Source: Oscillospiraceae bacterium
Lineage (GTDB): Bacteria; Bacillota_A; Clostridia; Oscillospirales; Oscillospiraceae
Reading direction: 5' to 3'
Length of the DNA stretch: 35,375 bases
Assembly: GCA_017539885.1 (NCBI GenBank)
Contig: JAFYCC010000011.1
Coordinates: forward strand, 1 to 35,375
Shown here: positions 7,051 through 15,303 of the stretch, piece by piece
Layout: each line of letters starts with the position of its first letter
Position numbering within the stretch: position 1 is the first letter of the stretch
Translations under genes and position numbers: made by a program
The notes under the pieces: generated by a model
The model's database searches: none
Told to the model about the DNA's origin: nothing
The model's input: only the letters and a program-made list of their open reading frames with translations

Positions 7051-9570
7051 ATGTCGACCGGAGTACTTGGAAGAACACTCAATGCGGAAGAGATGAAAAA
7101 ACTGTGCGTGCTCACGCCGCGTGTGGCGAAGCGTCGCAAGATCTGGGAGGACGAACCCGCGAGCGTATGCCCGGAAGGCTCCCTGCTGTTTACAAAGTCC
7201 TGGCTTGAAACTGAGGGACAGCCCGTAGACGTTCGCTGGGCGCGCGCTCTCGAAAAGAAACTCCTGGACGGCCCCATAGAGATCTTTGAGGACGAGCTGA
7301 TTGTCGGCTCTCTGACCAAGCGTGTCAAAGGCGTCGAGCTGATGACGGCTTTCCGCCCCTTCGAAATCCAGAAAATGCTGCAGGATGGCCGCTTCTCGCG
7401 CCAGATGAGCGACAACACATCGGCAATCATTGACGAGGAGGACATGAAACTCCTTAAGGAAGAGGCGGACTACTGGACAACCCATCTGCCGCCCGACTAT
7501 GTCAACGATGCTATCCGCGCTGAACTGGGAGAAGAGCATTTCGAACTGATGAACGATGCAAGCGGCCTGCTGGAGGGCCCGTATCTTCGCAAGTTCGCTG
7601 AGAGAAGCCTGTTCTGCGATGTCGGCTCCTGGGGCGGCGTGCTTGCTCTGCATCAGGATGTGCTGGACGCCGGACTCAACGACGTGCTGCGGATGGCCCA
7701 TGAAGAAATGGCCAAGATGACTGCCGAAAAGGTCGATTACGTAACTGAGGGCAGCGAGGGGTATAAAAAGTATCACTTCATCCAGGCCATCATCATTGTA
7801 TGTGAGGCAATCATTGAGTGGGCGCATCTGTACGCGAAAAAAGCCCGCGCGCTGGCTGAAAAGGAAGAGAACCCGACCCGCAAGGCTGAGCTCGAGCAGA
7901 TTGCGGAAATCTGCGACTGGGTGCCTGCCAATCCGCCGCGGACCTACTGGGAGGCTGTGCAGTCCTGCCGCTTCATGCATCTCGCAGTCCGCAAGGAGAA
8001 TCCGCACCGTCCTGAGAACAGTATCGGCCGACTTGACCAGCTGCTGTATCCCTATTACAAAGCTGATGTGGAGGCTGGCCGTATCGACAGACAGAAGGCA
8101 GCAGAGCTGCTGGGCCTGTTCTGGCTGAAAACACGCGAGGGCGAGATCCTGCAGATTCAGCCGCCTGCCACGCGTATCACTCCGGGTACGAACCTGCCGA
8201 ACATCACCATCTGCGGAACGGACGGCCACGGAAACGATCAGACGAACGAGATGAGCTGGCTGGTGCTCGAGGTTATGCGCCAGATGCATCTGTCCGAGCC
8301 CGCTGTCTATATCCGCTACAGTGAAGGCATGGATGATGACTTCCTGCTCTATGCGCTCGAGTGCAACAAGGACATGCAAGGCGGCATTCCCGCATTCCTG
8401 AACGACAAAATGGGTGCGGAGCGTTATATCGCCCGCGGCATCGAGGTCGAGGATGCCTACAACTGGGCGGCCAGCGGCTGCCTGAGCTATCATTTGGATT
8501 GCTCAGAGCACACGGGCGGCTCGATGCACATCAATCAGGCAAAGGTCATGGAACTGGTGTTCAACGACGGCAAGGATCCGCTCACCGGAAAGCAGCTCGG
8601 CCCGCACACGGGCGATCCGACGACTTTCAAGAGCTTCGACGACCTGTACGCTGCCTTCATTGAGATGGAGAAGTGGATCGTGGAGCAGCTGCGTAAAGAC
8701 TATGCGGTGCGCTGGAGAGTGGATCAGGAAGTCAACTTCCAGTCCGGCCTCGGCGGCGCGATGCTCTACAAGTACGCCATTCCCAAAGGCATGGCTCCGT
8801 CCCGCGGCGGATGCAAGTACTATTCGGCCTTTACCGGCTGGGTGGGTGACCGCGGCACAACGGACGTTGCCGACTGCCTTGCTGCGACCAAGTATCTCGT
8901 CTTTGAGAAGAAGGCCGTTACCATGCAGCAGCTGCTCGATGCCATGCACGCCAACTGGGAGGGTTATGAGGATATCCACCAGCTCTGCCTGAAGGCGCCC
9001 AAATACGGCAATGATGACGAGTATGTCGACAGCATCTTCCGTAAGGTCATCTTCGATACCCAGCACATCATCGAGAGCAAGCCTGACCCGTTCACGGGAG
9101 AGAAACCGATTCCCTTCAAGGGCGCTGCCAGCGGCCATATCATCCACGGCCTGCACGTCGGCGCGCTGCCGAACGGCCGCGTGAAAGGACAGAGCGTGAA
9201 CGATGCCGGTACCTCGGCAATGCCCGGCATGGACGTCAACGGCCCGACGGCGCTGGTCAACTCGGCGACCTGCGATGACATCAGCTGGGAGACCTTCGGC
9301 AACACCCACAACATGAAGTTCGCCAGCTACCTCTTCGACAGCCCGGAGAAGCTCAAGAAGGTGCTCGCACTGGTCAAGGTTTTCTTCAAGCGCGGCGGCT
9401 GGCACATCCAGTTCAACATCACGGATACGGCCGATCTGAAGGCGGCTCAGAAAGAGCCTGAGAAGTGGAAGAACCTGATGGTTCGCGTCGGCGGATACAG
9501 TGCCTACTTCGTGGATCTGCCTGAAAGCCTGCAGAACGAAATCATTCAGCGCACGGAGCATTCCGTATAA
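7051..9570 (+). CDS. glycyl radical enzyme 1 (PFL-like), GCLS active-site type
   Basis: 839 residues, a normal length for a catabolic glycyl radical enzyme. The C-terminal glycyl radical motif is RVGGYSAYF, with the radical glycine at 815. The active-site cysteine is C477 in AASGCLSY. Most characterised eliminases and the hydroxyphenylacetate decarboxylase carry Cys-x-Glu here, but this protein has Ser479 instead of Glu, so substrate and reaction cannot be transferred from those families. The start ATG at 7051 is 7 bases after AGGAGGT. The frame stays open 52 codons upstream, but that stretch is the AT-rich leader with no ribosome-binding site. It is followed by its activating enzyme. Cytoplasmic and oxygen-sensitive by family. 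No small subunits of the benzylsuccinate-synthase kind accompany it. Confidence 0.93.
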   Translation: MSTGVLGRTLNAEEMKKLCVLTPRVAKRRKIWEDEPASVCPEGSLLFTKSWLETEGQPVDVRWARALEKKLLDGPIEIFEDELIVGSLTKRVKGVELMTAFRPFEIQKMLQDGRFSRQMSDNTSAIIDEEDMKLLKEEADYWTTHLPPDYVNDAIRAELGEEHFELMNDASGLLEGPYLRKFAERSLFCDVGSWGGVLALHQDVLDAGLNDVLRMAHEEMAKMTAEKVDYVTEGSEGYKKYHFIQAIIIVCEAIIEWAHLYAKKARALAEKEENPTRKAELEQIAEICDWVPANPPRTYWEAVQSCRFMHLAVRKENPHRPENSIGRLDQLLYPYYKADVEAGRIDRQKAAELLGLFWLKTREGEILQIQPPATRITPGTNLPNITICGTDGHGNDQTNEMSWLVLEVMRQMHLSEPAVYIRYSEGMDDDFLLYALECNKDMQGGIPAFLNDKMGAERYIARGIEVEDAYNWAASGCLSYHLDCSEHTGGSMHINQAKVMELVFNDGKDPLTGKQLGPHTGDPTTFKSFDDLYAAFIEMEKWIVEQLRKDYAVRWRVDQEVNFQSGLGGAMLYKYAIPKGMAPSRGGCKYYSAFTGWVGDRGTTDVADCLAATKYLVFEKKAVTMQQLLDAMHANWEGYEDIHQLCLKAPKYGNDDEYVDSIFRKVIFDTQHIIESKPDPFTGEKPIPFKGAASGHIIHGLHVGALPNGRVKGQSVNDAGTSAMPGMDVNGPTALVNSATCDDISWETFGNTHNMKFASYLFDSPEKLKKVLALVKVFFKRGGWHIQFNITDTADLKAAQKEPEKWKNLMVRVGGYSAYFVDLPESLQNEIIQRTEHSV

Positions 9571-9594
9571 TCCAATAAACAGATCAGACATCGC

Positions 9595-9614
9595 GGGGGA
9601 GGCTTGCCTCCCCC
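9595..9614 (+). other. intercistronic hairpin between GRE1 and its activase
   Basis: GGGGGAGGC (9595-9603), TT, GCCTCCCCC (9606-9614): a very stable GC-only-stem hairpin with no T-tract after it. It sits between the GRE1 stop and the activase ribosome-binding site. Such structures often protect the 3' end of an abundant upstream mRNA segment, which would give more GRE than activase (inference). Confidence 0.65.
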
Positions 9615-9636
9615 ATAGATGGAAGGAGGCGGGGAT

Positions 9637-10545
9637 ATGGCGGAACCCAGCGCAACGGTATTCAATATCCAGCGCTACAGCATAGACGATGGGCCGGGCA
9701 TCCGGACAATCGTCTTTCTTAAGGGCTGCCCGCTCTGCTGTCTCTGGTGCTGCAATCCGGAGTCACAGCATCCTCGGCCGGAAGTCTCTCACAACGAAAA
9801 GCTCTGTGTAAAGTGCGGCCGCTGCGCTGCGGCATGTCCGAACGGCGCTATACGTATGACGGCGACCGGACCGGATATAGACCGTGAAAAGTGCGTCGGT
9901 TGCGGTACCTGCGCTGAGGCATGCATACCTGGCGCGATGAAGCGTATCGGTGACACACGGACGGTGAGCGATGTATATCGCATTGCCTATAAGGATGCCC
10001 AGTTTTACAGCGAGTCCGGAGGCGGCGTGACCGTCTCGGGCGGAGAGCCTCTGCTCCACATCGATTTCGTGTGCGAGCTGTTCCGGCGCTGCCATGAAGA
10101 CGGCATCAACACCGCCGTGGAGACCTGCGGTATGGTTTCTCGCGAGGCGATCGAGCGGGTGCGGCCTTTGACAGACCTGTTCCTGTATGACATCAAGCAG
10201 ATGGACAGTGAGACACACCGACGGCTCACAGGCGTCGGCAATGAGGAAATCCAGGACAATCTTGAGTATCTCGTCAAACAGGGCGCGAACATCCTTATCC
10301 GGCTGCCCCTGATTCCGGGAATGAACGATTCGGATGCGGACATGGCCGCCGTATGTGAGAGAATGCTTTCACTCGGCCTGAAAAGAGCGGAACTGATGCC
10401 CTATCACAACTATGGTATGGGCAAGTATGAACAGCTCGGGCTGAAATATGGACTCACAGAGCTGAAAAAGCATTCACAGGAGCGCCTCAAGGAGATTCAC
10501 GACATCTTTGAAGCGCGCGATATTGAGTGCATTTACATCAAGTAA
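9637..10545 (+). CDS. glycyl radical enzyme activating enzyme (radical SAM)
   Basis: 302 residues. The radical-SAM cluster motif CxxxCxxC is C31, C35, C38 within GCPLCCLWC. Two extra [4Fe-4S] ferredoxin-like motifs follow (C57, C60, C63, C67 and C86, C89, C92, C96), as in activases of non-PFL glycyl radical enzymes. The SAM-binding GGGVTVSGGEPLL is at about 128-140. It installs the glycyl radical by reductive cleavage of S-adenosylmethionine. Start at 9637, 7 bases after AAGGAGG; an earlier in-frame ATG at 9619 lies before the ribosome-binding site. It is the only activase in the window and probably serves both GREs. The additional cysteines 34 and 39 next to the radical-SAM motif are unusual. 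Confidence 0.93.
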   Translation: MAEPSATVFNIQRYSIDDGPGIRTIVFLKGCPLCCLWCCNPESQHPRPEVSHNEKLCVKCGRCAAACPNGAIRMTATGPDIDREKCVGCGTCAEACIPGAMKRIGDTRTVSDVYRIAYKDAQFYSESGGGVTVSGGEPLLHIDFVCELFRRCHEDGINTAVETCGMVSREAIERVRPLTDLFLYDIKQMDSETHRRLTGVGNEEIQDNLEYLVKQGANILIRLPLIPGMNDSDADMAAVCERMLSLGLKRAELMPYHNYGMGKYEQLGLKYGLTELKKHSQERLKEIHDIFEARDIECIYIK

Positions 10546-10555
10546 ACAGGAGATG

Positions 10556-10597
10556 GGCGCACGCATGTGCGCCTGTTTCTGCTTTTCGAACGAAAAG
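10556..10597 (+). terminator. intercistronic attenuating hairpins after the activase
   Basis: A 7-bp GC stem, GGCGCAC (10556-10562) with GTGCGCC (10567-10573), is followed by TGTTTCTGCTTTT. A second hairpin, CTTTTCG/CGAAAAG (10582-10597), follows directly. The T-tract is imperfect, so partial termination within the operon is more likely than a full stop. Confidence 0.5.
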
Positions 10598-10613
10598 AAG
10601 AGGAGGAATCGAT

Positions 10614-11771
10614 ATGTCAGAACTTACCCTGATGGCAGTCAGCGACATTATTCTGGACACCCCTCGTCCTGCGGAACAGTTCTTTGAACTGATTAAGCCG
10701 GTCTTCGCCGAGGCGGACGCCGTGATCGGTCAGGCTGAGGTTTACTACACCTCACGCGGCGTATCGACGTTTATCGACCCGCGCTATCCCTCTACGCCGA
10801 GTCCGATCGAGAGCCTCAAAGCATTGCCATACGCGGGCTTCGACGTGATGACCATGGCGAGCAATCACGCGTGGGACGCAGGCGCACCAGGCGTTGAGGA
10901 TACGATCAACGGGCTTGACGAATACGGCATTCTGCACACCGGCGCAGGCATGAACCTCGACGAGGCACACAAGCCCGCGATCCTTGAACGCAAGGGCACG
11001 AAGATCGGCGTCCTGTCTTACAACTGCGTCGGTCCCGTCGGCTCCTGGGCCTCGGATGCAAAGCCGGGCTGCGCTTACGTAGCGGTGGACACCGTCTACG
11101 AATCCAACTTCCCCGGCTGTCCTCCAATGATCCGGTCCTACCCGGAGCCGGAGACGCTCGCCCGCATGGAGAAAGAGATCCGCGAGCTGCGCGAGCAGGT
11201 CGACGTGGTCGTTGTCGCCATCCACAAGGGCATCGGCTTCCTTCCCGTGAAACTCGCTGACTATGAGTTCGCTGTTTCGCACGCCGCAATCGATGCCGGA
11301 GCGGACATCATCCTCGGACACCACGCACACATCCTCAAGGGAGTCGAAATATACAAGGGCAAAGTCATTCTCCACGGAATGGGCCACTTCACCAATGTTC
11401 TTGAGCACGGTATGGGTAATGACAAACCGCCCGAGGAGGCGGCCAAGTTCTTATACAACTTCAAGACCCAGCACGGCGGCCCCTTCTATCTCAACATGGA
11501 TGCTTCCGAAGTGCCCTTTATGGCGCCGGACGAAAACGGCGTGCTTATGGAGGAACTGACCATGGTCGCCAAGATCGGTGTCAGTGAAGGGAAGATCGAC
11601 CGCGTGAGCATCCTGCCGGCTCTGATTCGAAAGGACAAAAAACCGGAGGTCCAGCGCCGCGGAAGCCCGTATGGAGATCTGATTTTCAGGTTCCTGGAGA
11701 ATTCCACCAAGTTTGCGTTCCTCAACGCGAAGCTCGCATGGGACGGCGACGAGATCGTCGTCTCTGAATAA
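10614..11771 (+). CDS. CapA/PgsA-family metallophosphatase-like protein (cytosolic)
   Basis: 385 residues of the CapA family, related to calcineurin-like phosphoesterases and best known from poly-gamma-glutamate synthesis. Recognisable elements are the first Asp in VSDIIL (D11), SNHAWDAG (83-90), and GHHAHILKG (235-243), with the family's metal-binding His and Asp residues. Unlike capsule-associated CapA there is no signal peptide or membrane anchor, so it works in the cytoplasm. Start ATG follows AAGAGGAGGAATCGAT; the frame is open further upstream but without a ribosome-binding site. Its position inside a GRE operon suggests an enzymatic role in the same pathway, for example a hydrolase or lyase acting on an intermediate. 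That is inference only. Confidence 0.82.
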   Translation: MSELTLMAVSDIILDTPRPAEQFFELIKPVFAEADAVIGQAEVYYTSRGVSTFIDPRYPSTPSPIESLKALPYAGFDVMTMASNHAWDAGAPGVEDTINGLDEYGILHTGAGMNLDEAHKPAILERKGTKIGVLSYNCVGPVGSWASDAKPGCAYVAVDTVYESNFPGCPPMIRSYPEPETLARMEKEIRELREQVDVVVVAIHKGIGFLPVKLADYEFAVSHAAIDAGADIILGHHAHILKGVEIYKGKVILHGMGHFTNVLEHGMGNDKPPEEAAKFLYNFKTQHGGPFYLNMDASEVPFMAPDENGVLMEELTMVAKIGVSEGKIDRVSILPALIRKDKKPEVQRRGSPYGDLIFRFLENSTKFAFLNAKLAWDGDEIVVSE

Positions 11772-11815
11772 GCGTAAACGTCACGATTCGAATACGGAAA
11801 GGAGCATGAACAGCC

Positions 11816-14170
11816 GTGTCAGAGAAAATCACCAAAACAGCGACTGCGCCCGGCTTCCGGGGAGATGTGAGCGTCACCGTTACGCTTGAGGATGACAAAA
11901 TCGTTGCCTGCTCCGCGATCGGAACGCAGGAGGACGCTGAATTCGGCGCCCGCGCGATCGAGCAGATCCCGCAGCAGATTGTTGCCGCCGGCACACCCCT
12001 GGTGGACGCCGTTTCCGGCGCCACCGTAACCTCCCGCGCGATCATGGCTGCCACGCAGGCTGCAGTGGCCGAGGCACGCGGCGAGGAACTGCCGCCCGTG
12101 CGTATGAAGCCGGGGAAATACACCGCCAGCTCTCCCGGCCATCTCGGCACTATGGAGCTGCCCGTCACAATTACAGTGAACGAGACCTCGTTCCTCAAGA
12201 TTGAGACGCCTGAGGGCCGCTTCGATCACGCGGAGACAGAGGTCATCCTCGAGAACGTTAAGGAAAAGCTGTTCCCGCGCATGATCGAGAATCAGTCCGT
12301 GGGCGTTGATGCAATCGCCGGCGCTACGGTCACCAGCAACAGCGTCAAGGCTTCCGTCAGCAAGTGCCTGCTGCAGGCGCTGCGGGCGGGCGGGAGCGAT
12401 GACAGCGCTATCTGCCGCTTCTACCGCAAGCCGCCGCGTTCCGAGGAGGGGGTCGTGGAGGAGCGCAGCGTGGATATCCTTGCGCTCGGCCTCGGCAACG
12501 GCGGCATTTTCTCTATGGTCAGTGCCATGGAAGAGATGCAGAGGCTTAACGGAAAGCACCGCATCAGCATCCTCGGAATTGAAAAGGCTGCCAAGCTCGG
12601 CGGCAACTCTTCGTTTACCCATGAGGCAAACGCTGTCAACCCGCCGCGCTACATGGCCGAGAAGAGCCCGGACAAGCCGTTCGTAAATGCAGATGATTAC
12701 ATGAAGATGTGGCTGGCCTACACGACCACGAAGGACGGCAAGCAGAGTGCCAAGGAGGATCTTGTCAAGCTCTATATCGAGCAGTCCGGCAAGGTCATCG
12801 ACTGGCTGCACTACGAGCAGGGCTGGCAGTTCGGCTCCATGGAGCACTCTCCCTGCATAGATCTTGAGGCCTGGGTCGCATACAATGCTGTACTCACGGC
12901 AAACAAGGATAAGGGTACCAACGAGGACCGCCGCAAGGTCATCATGCAGTACTACGACGCTATGCTTGCCAAGGTCGTGGCACAGGGCGGCGAGTACATG
13001 CTGGAGACGGAGGCTTACGCTTTCCTTATGGACGGCGATCGCGTGGCGGGCGTCAAGGCGCGCAACAACGTCACTGGCAAGGAATACATCATCCACGCTA
13101 AGGCCGTTATTATGGGCTGTGGTGGCTTCGCCAACAACAACGAGATGCTCACGCGCCTGCTCGATCCGCAGTTCGCTGGCGCACGAGTCGTCACGAACAC
13201 CGGACAGGCAGACGGCAAGATGCTCCAGGCGGCGCTTGACATCGGTGCGGGCACCTGGAACCTCGGTATGAGCCCCATCGTGATGATGAAGGGATTGCCG
13301 CACCGTCTGACAAAGTATCCGATCAACTACATCACGGACCGCCTCAACGGTCGCACTGGCAGATACGAAACGTGGACACTCAACGACATCCCGCTCGGTA
13401 TGGGCTGCTGCACGGATATCGTCTGCGTCGATCAGAAGGGACAGCGTATCGGCAACGAGGCAATGTTCTCACTGTTCTCTCTCACCCACAAGGCGGACAG
13501 TTGGCCGTCCTTCCGCTCCGGCCCGTATTACTATGCCATCTATTCGCAGGCACAGGTCGACAAGCTCGCGCGCGACGGTTTCACCACCATCCCGCGCTGG
13601 GACGGCTACTGCTCGCAGGGCGGCGTTCCCAATGGCAGGCCGCTGCCGGAAATCTACGAGTGCCTTGACGAGACCATCAGTGAGGGCATGGCATGGAAGG
13701 CTGACTCGCTCGATGCTCTGGCGGAGAAGATCGGCATCGACCCCAAGGCGCTGCAGGCTACGATCGCACGCTACAACGAACTCGTGGACAAGAAGGAAGA
13801 TCCGGACTTCGGAAAGGATCCCAAGCTCCTGAGCATGAAGACCGAGGGCGGTCCCTTCTACGCGATCAAGATCATGAACGTCATCTTCGCCACCTGCGGC
13901 GGTCTGGACGTCGATACAAAAATCCGCGTGCTGCGTCCCGATCACAAGACACCCATCGAGGGCTTCTACGCCACGGGCTGCGACTCTATGGGCGTCATCA
14001 TGAACCGTGAGCGCAACTATGTCGGCTTCGGCGGCGTGGCACAGGGCTGGGTGTTCGTCTCCGGTTATCTGGCAGGTATCAACGCAGCTGACTACGTCTA
14101 TGAAAAGTTCGGTTTCGCCTCCAATGAGCCTTGCCTGGTCGATATGACTACCTATGTCAATACGAAGTGA
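11816..14170 (+). CDS. fumarate-reductase-like flavoprotein with two FMN-binding domains
   Basis: 784 residues. The N-terminus contains two successive FMN_bind domains, each with a covalent-flavinylation motif: DAVSGATVTS (64-73, acceptor probably T70) and DAIAGATVTS (165-174, acceptor probably T171). From about 218 follows an FAD_binding_2/fumarate-reductase domain with GLGNGG (225-230), a GGNSSFTHEAN segment near 262, CGGL and GFYATG near the end, and a capping domain between. Characterised relatives reduce activated C=C bonds (fumarate, urocanate, cinnamates). No signal peptide is seen, so unlike most respiratory relatives it should be cytoplasmic. Start is GTG, 11 bases after AAAGGAG. Covalent FMN would be installed by the ApbE encoded at 17849-18751. 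Substrate unknown; electrons may come from the flavoprotein at 20457-21389 (inference). Confidence 0.9.
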   Translation: MSEKITKTATAPGFRGDVSVTVTLEDDKIVACSAIGTQEDAEFGARAIEQIPQQIVAAGTPLVDAVSGATVTSRAIMAATQAAVAEARGEELPPVRMKPGKYTASSPGHLGTMELPVTITVNETSFLKIETPEGRFDHAETEVILENVKEKLFPRMIENQSVGVDAIAGATVTSNSVKASVSKCLLQALRAGGSDDSAICRFYRKPPRSEEGVVEERSVDILALGLGNGGIFSMVSAMEEMQRLNGKHRISILGIEKAAKLGGNSSFTHEANAVNPPRYMAEKSPDKPFVNADDYMKMWLAYTTTKDGKQSAKEDLVKLYIEQSGKVIDWLHYEQGWQFGSMEHSPCIDLEAWVAYNAVLTANKDKGTNEDRRKVIMQYYDAMLAKVVAQGGEYMLETEAYAFLMDGDRVAGVKARNNVTGKEYIIHAKAVIMGCGGFANNNEMLTRLLDPQFAGARVVTNTGQADGKMLQAALDIGAGTWNLGMSPIVMMKGLPHRLTKYPINYITDRLNGRTGRYETWTLNDIPLGMGCCTDIVCVDQKGQRIGNEAMFSLFSLTHKADSWPSFRSGPYYYAIYSQAQVDKLARDGFTTIPRWDGYCSQGGVPNGRPLPEIYECLDETISEGMAWKADSLDALAEKIGIDPKALQATIARYNELVDKKEDPDFGKDPKLLSMKTEGGPFYAIKIMNVIFATCGGLDVDTKIRVLRPDHKTPIEGFYATGCDSMGVIMNRERNYVGFGGVAQGWVFVSGYLAGINAADYVYEKFGFASNEPCLVDMTTYVNTK

Positions 14171-14181
14171 GGAAGAGCAAC

Positions 14182-15252
14182 ATGGAAAAGATTCCGTTTG
14201 ATCCCAAAGAGCTGGAGCCGATAGGCTTTTCTCCCGCACCGCTGCCTTTTCTCCCGCCCACGCCCATTTTCAATTCACCGATCACGCGCAAGGAAAACTT
14301 CCTGCGTCTCATCAACGGGGAAGGAGCATTGTGGGTGCCGCATACTAAGGAGTTCTTTATCTGGAACCCCTCCTGCATCCCGGACAGCTGGGCCCGCGCC
14401 TCCACGACAAAGCCTGGTCCCCCGATTCCGATCGAGCAATGGGGCGGGCCGGACATGTTCGGAGTAGAGTGGGAGTATGTCCCGCAGGTGGGCGGCTCCA
14501 TGGTCCGCCCCGGTAAACCCCATGTTGGTGATCTGGAACACTGGGAGGACTATGTCACGTTCCCGGACATTGAAAAATGGGACTGGGAGACCGCCAAGAA
14601 GGAGTACGATGAGCTGTACGATCCGAACTGCATCGTCAAGCAGGTGTTCTTCACGGGCTTGTTTGAGCGTCTGATCTCTTTTGTGGACATGACCGATGCT
14701 ATGCTTGGACTCATCGACGAGGACGTGCAGCCCGCCATCCACAGGCTCTTCGACCGGCTCTGCGAACTCTACGACCGTATCATCACCAAGAGCAAAGAGG
14801 TCTTTTCGCCGGATATCATTTGGTTCCATGATGACTGGGGCAGCCAACGTGCACCATTCTTTTCAGCCAACACCGTGCGGGAGATGATACTGCCTTACCT
14901 TAAGCGCGTCGTAGACTGTGTCCACCGCAATGGCATGGGCTTCGAGTTCCACAGCTGCGGCAAGGTGGAAGACCTGGTGCCTTTGATGATTGAGGCGGGC
15001 GTTGATATGTGGAACGGTCAGCCTATGAATGACAAGAAAAAAGTCTTGCAGATGTACGGCGACAAGATTATCGTCGACAGCTGCCCGCCGGAGTTGCCTC
15101 GCGATGCCTCTCATGAGGAGAAGGTGGCCGCCATCCGCGCTTACGTGGAGGATTTCAAGGGCCTGCGCACGACCTGCCGCATGACGCCGCAGTCGCCGCT
15201 GGACGAATACGAGATCCTGTACGAGGAGTCGCGGAAAGTCTACGGCGGCTGA
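14182..15252 (+). CDS. URO-D superfamily protein, MtaA/methyltransferase-like
   Basis: 356 residues of the uroporphyrinogen-decarboxylase fold. It is unlikely to be HemE, because it sits in a catabolic operon. It also keeps the zinc-ligand pattern of corrinoid methyltransferases: H257-S-C259 in FEFHSCGKV and C332 in TTCRMTPQ, a spacing of 73 residues. FHDDWGSQ near 213 is a typical active-site stretch. A methyl transfer, demethylation or decarboxylation on the pathway substrate is possible. No corrinoid-binding protein or corrinoid reactivase is encoded in the window. Start ATG follows GTGAGGAAGAG; the frame extends upstream into the previous gene without a better start. Separated by 11 bases from the reductase, hence co-translated. 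Confidence 0.85.
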   Translation: MEKIPFDPKELEPIGFSPAPLPFLPPTPIFNSPITRKENFLRLINGEGALWVPHTKEFFIWNPSCIPDSWARASTTKPGPPIPIEQWGGPDMFGVEWEYVPQVGGSMVRPGKPHVGDLEHWEDYVTFPDIEKWDWETAKKEYDELYDPNCIVKQVFFTGLFERLISFVDMTDAMLGLIDEDVQPAIHRLFDRLCELYDRIITKSKEVFSPDIIWFHDDWGSQRAPFFSANTVREMILPYLKRVVDCVHRNGMGFEFHSCGKVEDLVPLMIEAGVDMWNGQPMNDKKKVLQMYGDKIIVDSCPPELPRDASHEEKVAAIRAYVEDFKGLRTTCRMTPQSPLDEYEILYEESRKVYGG

Positions 15253-15303
15253 TAGCCGGAAAGGGAAGGCAATCCGTACGAACTTGCGGAAAGGAGCATT
15301 GCA

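Noticed and set aside
7051..9570. Benzylsuccinate-synthase-type complex
   Set aside because: No small beta or gamma iron-sulfur subunits are encoded next to it, although the missing Cys-x-Glu glutamate leaves a related chemistry possible.
14182..15252. True uroporphyrinogen decarboxylase (HemE)
   Set aside because: No haem genes nearby, catabolic operon context and a methyltransferase-like zinc triad.
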